From positions 18,106,001-18,170,000 of the forward strand of contig CM060731.1 in assembly GCA_030704615.1 (NCBI GenBank): a stretch of 64,000 nucleotides of DNA. The letters run 5' to 3'. The stretch comes from Takakia lepidozioides. Its lineage: Eukaryota > Streptophyta > Takakiopsida > Takakiales > Takakiaceae. Position 1 is the first letter of the stretch. Each line of letters opens with the position of its first letter. Made by a program: the position numbers and the translations under genes. The notes under the pieces were generated by a model, which saw only the letters and a program-made list of their open reading frames with translations, was not told the DNA's origin and searched no databases. Of this stretch, positions 48,269 to 56,335 are shown piece after piece.

Positions 48269-49560
48269 GTGCAAGTAAAGCAAATGATCAAACAGAAAGA
48301 CGAGGCAACATGGGAGAAGGGAAAATGGGGTCCAAGGGCTGAGAAGGTCAACTGGTCAACAATGAGGAACTGGCTCTGGAGCACTATGTTGATGATTAAA
48401 GGGAGCAGCAAATACATGTGGGGCATCGCAGCAAAGTGCATGCCAACGAGGGTCAGAATAGTGCAAGAAAGACTCCACGGATGGTGGGCAGCCAAGGGAA
48501 ATGCAGTGAGACAAGGCACTCATGGCAAGGGAGCCCAAGACAAAACTGTTGATTAGGCTACGGAGAAAAAGGAAAGCACAAGATCAACTACGAGGAAAAG
48601 TAGCAATTCAAGCGTGGGAGCTGCTGCTAAAACATGAGGAGGAAGACATACGAGGTGAAGCATCAAGGGAACTAGTAGGAGATGAGGAAGATGGAGCACA
48701 CTTTCTTGTCAAAGGTTGGCGGCGAAGAATGCAACCCAACAATCAGAAAGTGAGGCACCCGAGGCTGGACTGCTGCAAAGAGGTACAAAGACAGGAGCTG
48801 AGAATGAGATGTTGCCTTTCGTTGAAGTTCCCCACACAAGGGCTGTTTGGCAAGCAAAACCCCAGGCAAGGATGAGAGGTGAATCTGGGATAAAACCAGC
48901 AGCTGGGAGTGAGGAAAGACACAAGGAAGGGCAGCAATACCTTGTCAAATCTGAGGGTGATGGCTGGAGAAATTAAACAAGACTGGAAGTATGGGAGCAG
49001 CAATCGCATGAAGAAAATCTGCCTGAGAGGCTGAAGAGTGAAAGGGAGGAAGACAGGCACCTCGCTTATGAAAAGTGGAAGGGCAGGTAGAAAACCTGAT
49101 GCCTGAAATTGATGGGAGCTCGTGGGAGACTCTACCAAGAAGACTCCAATCAGCTGTTGCCAACAATCGGACCAGTGAAAGATCGCCCTTGGCTGGCGCA
49201 ACACCACAAAATAAGTGCATCCTGATAGCATGGTGAGTGGGGCACCAACAGAGCCAGAAATGAGGGAGAAGGAGGAGACTTCCCTGCCAAGAAAGTCAAT
49301 GCGCGCCTGCAGCGGCATGCAAGGAAAGGGACACCGTAAATGTTGCCAACAGATGTAAATCAGTGCTCATTCATTCGAAAGCACCATGGGAGATGAAGGA
49401 AAAGACATATGCAGGGACGTTGAAGCATAAAAGAGGAGAGCACTTCACTTGGGAAGAAAGTAAAGCATTGGAGAACGAGGCTGATGACTGGCAGTCTGAA
49501 AAGGAAAGGCGGTTGTGGGAAACCCTGCCAAGACCCAAGACAACCATATAGAGAGAATCA
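48269..49560 (+). pseudogene. Second copy of the unknown conserved block
   Basis: Plus-strand counterpart of the unknown minus-strand block at 24.9-26.7 kb. Here the main frame (48,269 onward, starting MQVKQMIKQKDEATW) is broken near 48,535 by loss of a few bases (GKGAQDKTVD* against GKGAAKTKLLIR) and resumes at 48,522-48,875 in another frame. Family not recognised. Confidence 0.4.
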
Positions 49561-50629
49561 AGCAGGTGGGAACTGCCCTTCATTGGGGGTGGTGCAAACA
49601 AGAGCAACCAAACGCTGAACCACATGAGAAGATAGTGTGTCATCACAGATGGAGACCCTGGAAAATGCTCTGCCCAGGAGATGAAGAACATTAGGCAACT
49701 AGAAACGTGGGGGGCTGAATATGCTCTGCAGTCAACTTGGCTTGTTGAATGCTTGCATAAGAGATGAGGGGTTGCTGTCAGTACACGGCATTGAGTTCAT
49801 CAAATCCTACAACAGCCCACCATCGCTGCCCACTGCTTAGAAACTGCCACAAAAACAGTTTCACAGGACTTACAGATGATTGTGGAAGGCAAGGCCCCTT
49901 GCCATGGGCCAGATTAATTGTATGTTGCAGCCCAGAACAACGACGGGAAGTCATCTAGGGCAGCAAACCCCATCTTGGCAGCGTCTTTTGTGTGAGAGAA
50001 GTCAAGCTGAACCTGCTCATCATATCGAGTGGGATGGACCAGATGTAAAGCTGCCAAGCCAACCACACTCATTTCCGCACTCAAGCAACATAAGCTGGAG
50101 CCATTTTCAGGTTATGAGTACCCGTGTTTTAAGAATACTCCTTCTTCAACTTGCGGTGAACGGGCAGAAAACTTCACAATGTGCAGCAGATCAATGGACC
50201 AAGATGCGGAGCTGAATTGGGTATCCAATTAGGCAATGCTGGTTTCAAAACCCCGTTCCATCCCTGCGTTTCGAAGATCTGGCTTGAATGGGCACACTCC
50301 GGCAGTGGAAGGCTCACGGAGTAATGAGTTTGGGCTGATATGCATGCTGACATGCCATGCCGGTGCAAAGAACAACGTTCTGAGTGGCGATTATGATCTC
50401 AAAATCTGCCCCTGCATTCAAGCTGATTTCTCTCGAGCAGAGCCGCCTTGTGGATGTTCCAGCCAGTGTCCAAAAACAGCTCAAGTGCAAGACAACAACA
50501 TCAGCAAGGCATGGTTAGCTAAGCAAGGTCATGGTGGAGAGGCATTTGAACTCTCTGAACGTAATGTGGTCGGACTTCACCCCCTCCCACATCAACTGGT
50601 CTCCAAAACCTGCAATCCCCGCCCCTGTT

Positions 50630-51352
50630 GTGCATGTCCTGCGATCATCGCTTTCCACGACACCACATTTCGCTCAGCCATATTGTTGAACACTCCCTAT
50701 CTAGAAGGGTATTCATGTTCAGAATGACATCTACCACAATTCCAGCTTTGACGATGCAACCATGGACCTCTTTGCCCTTCTCCAACAGGCTCGCACATGC
50801 ACTACAAACACAAACAAACGTAATGTGCTCGGGCTTCACCCCTAGACCCACATCATTTGCTCATAGGTCTCCAAAACCCGCAATCCTCGCCCATGTTGTG
50901 CATGTCCTGCGATCATCACGTTCCACCACACCACATTTCGCTCAGCCATATTGTTAAACACTCCTTGTCCACAAGGGAATGCTCCCACGTTTGGCATACA
51001 TGTCGACGAGGTATTGTTACATCTGGTACAGTTCCAGCTTTGACAATGTCACGATGGACCTCTTTGCCCTTTACCAAGTCTCCAGGGCTGCCAGGTTTGC
51101 ACATGCATTGCAAACACAAATGAACGTGACCCGGTCAGGCTGCACCTCTTCTCAACATTTGCTCATATGTCTCCAATGCCCTCATCCCGCACACATGCTG
51201 GCCATATCTTGCGAGATTCAGCGTGTTCCTTGAGACAACATCTTGTTCAGCCATGTTATCAAACTCTCCCTTCGCAACTTCATAGGTCTCCAAAGCCTCC
51301 ATCCCACATCCCTGCTGTGCATACCCTGCAAGCATCGCACTCCACGACACTA
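50630..51352 (-). pseudogene. PPR fragments, inverse copy of those in CACTA-A
   Basis: Minus-strand repeats matching 23,530-24,250: CASLLEKGKEVHGCIVKAG, VKGKEVHRDIVKAGTVPDV, RNTLNLARYGQHVCGMRALE and IVSWSAMLAGYAQQGCGMEA. Beyond 51,352 it runs into different sequence with a PPR-spacer-like aatctggacccacactcgat. Confidence 0.78.
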
Positions 51353-51837
51353 TTTCATTTGCTCTGTTACAGCAGAGACCATCCCTGGTGTGTTCATTGG
51401 TCCATCCTTTCCTTCCCTCCCCCTCCTCTCTTTCCCTCTTTTTCTCTCTTTTCGAATCATAGGTAATCTGGAGCTTGAAATCCGGCCCTTTTGGATGAAT
51501 CTGGACCCACACTCGATCCTTGCTCCTTCAGCTATCCATGCCTGTGCTTGCAAGGTGAAAACGCAGAGCTCCTGCAGTTCAAGAAGATGAAGATCCGGGC
51601 ATTGCGGGCAGTTCCAAAAACTTGGCGCGACGATTTCTATTGGCCTATTTTGCGCGGGCTGTCCGGGCAGATTCCAAAGAAATTGATGACGACAGTCACT
51701 TCGCACTTATCACTCCGCAGTGATGGTAGAACTGACTTCGTGTTTGTCACTGCAGAGTGATGTAGTCATAATCGCACTTATCACTGCAAATGTAGTGATA
51801 TTTGTAGTCATAAAAACGATAATCTGTACTAGTGATA

Positions 51838-52240
51838 TCGACCGGGTATTTGGAGATTCAACCCTGGGGACTATGTGTATTTGCAGCAAACAGCACCTAC
51901 GACCTTGGATGTCACAGCAGGACGTGTGGTTCTACGGGTACGAGAGGTGTTGCCTTCAGGAGTGTTGATTCTGGAGGGTCAAGATGGCATGGTATGGGAG
52001 GACCATGTGCGTAATTATGCGCCATGTCACCTTCCACATGTGGATGGGAGGATAGATCCCAACCTTGCAGTGGTACCTGCAGGGTTGCGTTGCATGCTAT
52101 GTGGGCATGCTGGTGGTGCAGCCACCATGCTGGTATGTGATAAATGCTCAAGGGGGTGGTACATGGGATGCTTGACACCGCCACTTGAGGAGGTTCCTAG
52201 TGGAGAATGGTTGTGTCCACGATGCCTTGGACAGAGGTAG
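51838..52240 (+). pseudogene. Gypsy integrase C-terminus fused to a PHD finger
   Basis: In frame with the integrase end at 31,991 once CACTA-B is removed. It reads RFNPGDYVYLQQTAP and RVVLRVREVLPSGVLILEGQ, the SH3-like integrase tail with a spacer. A PHD zinc finger follows: CMLCGHAGGAATMLVCDKC, then GWYMGCLTPPLEEVPSGEWL, CPRCL and a TAG at 52,240. Spacing fits C4HC3, but the His ligand expected in GWHMGC is Tyr (TAC at 52,160-52,162), so this copy probably cannot fold normally. PHD fingers read histone H3 tails, so it occupies the position where chromoviruses carry a chromodomain. Confidence 0.87.
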
Positions 52241-52483
52241 TGGGACATAACAGTGGTGAGGTTGACAAGTGATCCAAGGTCTAGCTAACGAGAGTTCAAT
52301 GCCAGGGACACCCAATTGAAGCCATGGATTGCAGGAAGGCGAGTAACGATGGGGCTACTTTTGCACCCGACTTCTTGACCTATTGACTTCAGATACTGGG
52401 ACTTGGGCGATTGATGACCAAAGTGATGATCTTATTGGGATGGATACTTGTCAGCTATCCGGTGTTAGATGGACCTAATCACC

Positions 52484-52498
52484 AGCTAGGGGGGCGAT
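52484..52498 (+). promoter_or_regulatory. Polypurine tract of the gypsy element
   Basis: agctaggggggcgat directly precedes TTGTGGCATAG. Purine-rich tracts at this position prime plus-strand DNA synthesis. Its place argues that the 3' LTR starts at 52,499-52,500 rather than at 52,586. Confidence 0.6.
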
Positions 52499-52499
52499 T

Positions 52500-53087
52500 G
52501 TGGCATAGCTTTCTAGGATTGTATGCTTAGGATGTGTGATAGACATCGATGTATGTTGTGGCACGATGCTTAGGTGCACGACAGCTGTCATGGTTTTAGT
52601 CATGGTTAACTAGAATTACCTATTTCTTGTTAACTAGGACTTTTGGATATATAAATGTGTATTTTGTGTGTTGGGATTTCATTTGGTCTCACATGCCAAG
52701 TGAGGTGTCGAGCCTCACTTGAGACATGGGGATAGGTTTCCCCCTTGTGAGGATAGATGATGCTCATCTTCTTGTAGTTGAGCCTCCATGAGCCTCTCTC
52801 ACCTCCATAGCTCTAGGTATTGAGAGGGAGTGTGTTGAGGGCTTTGTAGGGTGGATTCCCTCAGCAAGGGTGCCCTTGGCTTGACTTAGTTTATGTGATA
52901 GAGTGGATTTCACTTGGAAGGACTAGGGCTTGTTTTTAGTTGCTTCATGCTATGAGAGCTTTCATTGTCTTCCACTTCTCTCATTTCTCATCTCTTATCA
53001 TTGTGGCATAGCTTTCTAGGATTGTATGCTTAGGATGTGTGATGGACAACGATGTATGTTGTGGCACGATGCTTAGGTGCACGACAA
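52500..53087 (+). repeat. 3' LTR with a partial tandem repeat of its start
   Basis: 52,586-53,000 matches the 5' LTR. The 87 bp before it (from ttgtggcatagctttctagg) follow the polypurine tract and would make a 501-bp LTR bounded by TG and CA. The same 87 bp recur at 53,001-53,087 right after the LTR end, then unrelated DNA starts. Either the LTR is partly tandem-duplicated or the element is circularly permuted relative to the 5' copy. Confidence 0.75.
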
Positions 53088-53165
53088 CAATCACTATGCT
53101 AAATATTATCATAATCCCTCATTGTTTTTTTAACCACCCTCTGTCCATCCATTAATGATGAGTCA

Positions 53166-54215
53166 CACTACAAGAGAAACTGGTTTTTTTTACACATTTT
53201 TTTACCACTGCAGGTGTAAAAAAAGCCACCTGCTCACATCCCCCTGGGTGTAAGGTAAACCGTGTTGATTCCGCGACCCTGTAGAAAAAGCCAGTGGTGT
53301 CGAAAAAGCCATCTTACACCCATCTACACCCTGACGTGGCGCCTGGTCTGTCTGGCTTTTTTGATATGGTTTTTTTTACACCCGTTTTGACTGGCTTTTC
53401 TTACATCCATTTTGACTGGATTTTTTGACAGCTTATCTTACATCCTGCTTGATAATGTGGCGAATTAAAAATTAAAAATTCAAATTCAAAATTCAAATTT
53501 TAAATTTTGGCGGTTCAAAAATTCGAATTTTAAAATTCAAAAATGCAAAATTTGAAATATGCATTGACTGTTGATCCCGCCTCATCCCAGGTCAACGGTT
53601 GACCGCACACCATCCTACACATTACTAAACAATACACATTTGATCCTAAGACCTCCTCATAATAGCAACACTAAGTCAGTATACACTAACCAACACACCT
53701 ATTACACATACATGCACAACATAAGTGGTTTGATTGTATATAAACATAACAAACTTTGCCCTACCAATGTGGCATAATCCACACTAGTGTAAAATAAGCC
53801 CAGTAACCTTTTTCACACCATGTCTACTTAGCATACCACCTCTGAGTCCCTTAATCGACGTGTACTACTAATGTGGTATAATTTACACTAGTGTAAAATA
53901 AGCCCAGTAACCTTTCTCACACCATGTATAGTCAGTATACCACATCATATAGCTCCATTGTGTGGATTAACTTTACTATATGGTTCATTCTCACACCGGT
54001 GTGAGATAAGCCTTGTACACTGTTGGACATCTTCTTGGTCAACAACCGTTGACCACAGAAGGTGTGAGCTTGGTGTAGACTAGTCTACATGAAGCGGTTT
54101 TTCTTACACTGGCTCATTCTACACCATCGAAATTTTACAGTGGTGTAAAATTTTGTGTAAGAAAAGTCAGGTGTGAATACCTTTGTTGTAAAAAAAACCA
54201 GGATCTCTTGTACTG
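53166..54215. mobile_element. CACTA-D: 1.05-kb non-autonomous CACTA element
   Basis: The left end CACTACAAGAGAAACTGGTT and the right end, reverse-complemented CAGTACAAGAGATCCTGGTT, are inverted repeats flanked by TCA on both sides (53,163-53,165 and 54,216-54,218). The right terminal CACTA has changed to CAGTA. The interior has many tgtaaaaaa/gccagg-like subterminal motifs, a very AT-rich core (53,460-53,560) and an ~80-bp direct repeat at 53,762-53,845 and 53,869-53,945 (ctagtgtaaaataagcccag). No coding sequence. Confidence 0.88.
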
Positions 54216-54286
54216 TCAATAGCTAAGTCGAGTAAGTGGACGGACAAGTGGTTTGATGTATCTATATGATTATTTTGATGACCAAG

Positions 54287-54440
54287 TTGTAGCCCAGTGG
54301 TATGGGCACAAACCACCTCGGGAGTGGTTGTGCCTTCAATCCAGTGGCAGGGTATGCAGAAGAGCCATCCTTGGTGGCCGATCGAATGCGCTTATTGTTT
54401 ACGACCCTTGAGGTCCATTTTCTCTCCCTTAAAGGCGTCT
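54287..54440 (+). repeat. tRNA-derived SINE, copy 3 (diverged)
   Basis: The head tgtagcccagtggtatgggc matches the A-box region of the other two copies, and the B-box region (ttgtgccttcaatcc) is degraded. It lies just right of CACTA-D. Confidence 0.45.
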
Positions 54441-55356
54441 ACCTTTATATATATCCTAGATGTTAAGTACATATGCAAGTCTCAAATTTGGCCACATCTA
54501 TGTATACATCCTAATATAAATCCTTATATACCTAGAGGGTATATGTGGGTACTCTCCCCAACTCTAGTTTAAACCAATGTTGGCCGAGTATAGCATCTGG
54601 ACCCGGAGCTAATGTAATTGGAGTAGAGGCGGCTCTAGATAATATAGGTGTAGGTGGAGTAAATAAGCCTGAACAAAACGTGTCATTCTCTCTGGCTCTT
54701 TTTTCTTCGTTGTGACATTGTGACACAAGTACTGCCGGTTGGGGTTGGTGATGCAGTATAAGATAGATACATTACAGGTGGACACATTCTGATTGGAATT
54801 CTGATGTAATATTACTTGTAATCATATATTTACCATGGACCTGTGGAAAATTAGGTGCACAACATTTAGAATTTTGATGTCAAAGGATGTCCTAGTAAAT
54901 AGGAAATTAATTAGTTGGCATTCGGCTAAAACACAGTTGTAAACAATCTTAGTGTAAAAGCAGTTTTGCACGTGACATACACACTGAAAATTCCAGAAAA
55001 TAATAAAATAAATAAACAATCTGATAACCTATGAAACCGGTATTTTTAAGATGGCATACCCGATAGATTGAGAACTGGACACAAAAAAAAATCATGTGTA
55101 TGAGGATCTGTAACCGGGATGTTTTTCAAACTTATTAGGATACCCTACCTTGGCCATTCATTTTTTTCAAAGATGCCATAACCAGGAGTGGAAGAAGGCT
55201 CAAAACATGGTACCCGGGCAACACTCATTTAAACCCACATGGCACAATCACTAGAAGTGGTGTACAGTCTACTATGGATAAGTATTACCCCTCGGAGTAC
55301 CTAAAATGTAACACTTGGAGAGATCTAACAAGATATCATATAGAGAAACAACCAAC
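54441..55356. other. Intergenic, nothing recognised
   Basis: AT-rich sequence with no coding or repeat similarity that I can identify. Confidence 0.4.
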
Positions 55357-55505
55357 ATGTAGCCTAGTGGTAAGGGCATATACCCTCTTACGAGTGGTTG
55401 TGGGTTCAAAACACCCTCTTGGTTGTTACAAAGGTGTCCACCTTCGTACCGGAAGGCAGTAGCCCTTTTGGATCAAGTGACATCATAAGTTACGCTTGCT
55501 TCGGC
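55357..55505 (+). repeat. tRNA-derived SINE, copy 2 (best preserved)
   Basis: A-box-like tagcctagtggtaagggc, B-box-like gggttcaaaacacc, then gtgtccaccttcgtaccgg, aggcagtagcccttttgg and agtgacatcataagttacgc. It matches 3188-3345 along its length. Confidence 0.65.
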
Positions 55506-56149
55506 AACGTCCACCTTTTCAGATAGAGAGGAAGAATTCAAAATATAACACTTAGAACTACATCATTTATCCAAGGCATGACATACAAATTGTAACATTT
55601 ACATACTAGAGCAACTTTATTCATGTGAATAGAGTGGAATTGTTTGCACAAAAATAAGAATATAATGTTTATCTGTTTGTTGGTGGAATGACTAACGGGC
55701 CACAAACCTGGAAAAACCCTAAAAATAACGGAGAAGACTACGCGTACCCAACGAGTTGAATGCAAGCGTGGGAGCCTTGTCAGTAAGGTTGCCGGGATGG
55801 CCGTACCGGCGTTGTTCCGGCGTGACGCGCTGTCAAATTCCCCCCTCCCCCACCCTTGCTACCCTCTCACCTATGAGCCTGAATTATAGAATTAGACATT
55901 AGAAATCCAAAGATTTGGCAAGAAGTGGATGATAGCATGGTGGCTATGTGATACACCTTATAAGGATCGGGTTTGAGGTTCAATTTGTGGTATTCGAAGC
56001 ACATTGAGTGATTGGTTGCATATGTGATTAATTAATTTATTTTTCATCTCCAAAATAATTCCAAGTCCAAGATCCCAGCTCCGCTCCCATGTTCCTAGTA
56101 TCCGCTCCATTGCTGCCTTCCTTGCTTCCAGTCCCGCTCCCCTATCCTT
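55506..56149. other. Intergenic, nothing recognised
   Basis: No coding similarity. AT-rich at the left, turning GC-rich from about 56,060. Confidence 0.4.
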
Positions 56150-56335
56150 GAAACCTTGTTCCCGGTCCCCTCCCCGCCCTGTGGAACATGGCTCGCCCTG
56201 TTCTCGCTCCCCCTCGCCCTGTGGAGTGCGGCTTGCTCCCCTGTTCCCGGTCCCCTCCTGGCTCCTGTGGAGCGCGGCTTGCTCTCCTGTTCCCGGTCCT
56301 TGCTCCCCTCCTCGCTCCCTTGTCCCACTATGGGG
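56150..56335. repeat. GC-rich minisatellite-like repeat
   Basis: Three to five degenerate units around cctgttcccggtcccctcc and ctgtggagcgcggcttgctc, each about 45-60 bp. Flanking DNA to about 56,400 carries related motifs in reverse (agcgggaacatgggag). All three frames are open on both strands, but this is a by-product of the repeat; I do not call a gene. Confidence 0.6.

Larger units (their letters stand above)
47962..51352 (-). repeat. Inverted repeat of CACTA-A interior (23,530-26,934)
   Basis: Near-identical in opposite orientation; positions pair by a sum close to 74,890. The first 596 bp also repeat 39,668-40,265 directly, so that piece of CACTA-A is present three times in the window. 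The block ends within PPR sequence at about 51,352, where homology with CACTA-A stops. Confidence 0.92.
31992..51834. mobile_element. CACTA-B: 19.8-kb CACTA element loaded with PPR gene pieces
   Basis: The ends are inverted repeats of 28 bp with about two mismatches: the left starts CACTACTACAGATTAACG, and the right end, reverse-complemented, starts CACTAGTACAGATTATCG. The flanking 3-bp duplication is ATA (31,989-31,991 and 51,835-51,837). Removing the element with one ATA restores the gypsy integrase frame. The left subterminal region holds many tgactac motifs. Inside lie PPR/E/DYW pieces (32.6-37.5 kb), the chimeric CACTA-A relative with a degraded transposase (37,534-47,961), and an inverted copy of CACTA-A interior (47,962-51,352). 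I see no transposase of its own type. Confidence 0.92.
17075..53000 (+). mobile_element. Ty3/gypsy LTR retrotransposon with DNMT and PHD modules, split by nested insertions
   Basis: Two related LTR copies at 17,075-17,487 and 52,586-53,000 bracket one gag-pol series, all on the plus strand. Order: gag with zinc knuckles, aspartic protease, DNMT3-like methyltransferase, RT start, integrase, C-terminal PHD finger, polypurine tract, LTR. Removing CACTA-A (22,669-29,083) and CACTA-B (31,992-51,834), each with one copy of its 3-bp duplication, rejoins the methyltransferase and integrase frames exactly, which proves both belong to one element. A tnp2 fragment (17,770-18,750, minus) sits in the leader. 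By eye the LTRs differ at roughly 15 positions plus a few indels over about 415 bp, so the insertion is not recent. The copy is non-autonomous: stops, frameshifts and loss of the RT palm and RNase H. Confidence 0.9.

Noticed and set aside
53001-53087. Target-site duplication of the gypsy element
   Set aside because: 87 bp is far longer than the 4-6 bp duplications of LTR elements and it is absent at the 5' side.
53166-54215. CRISPR-like array suspected from repeated tgtaaaaaa/gccagg motifs
   Set aside because: Spacing is irregular, and the region is bounded by CACTA termini with a target duplication.
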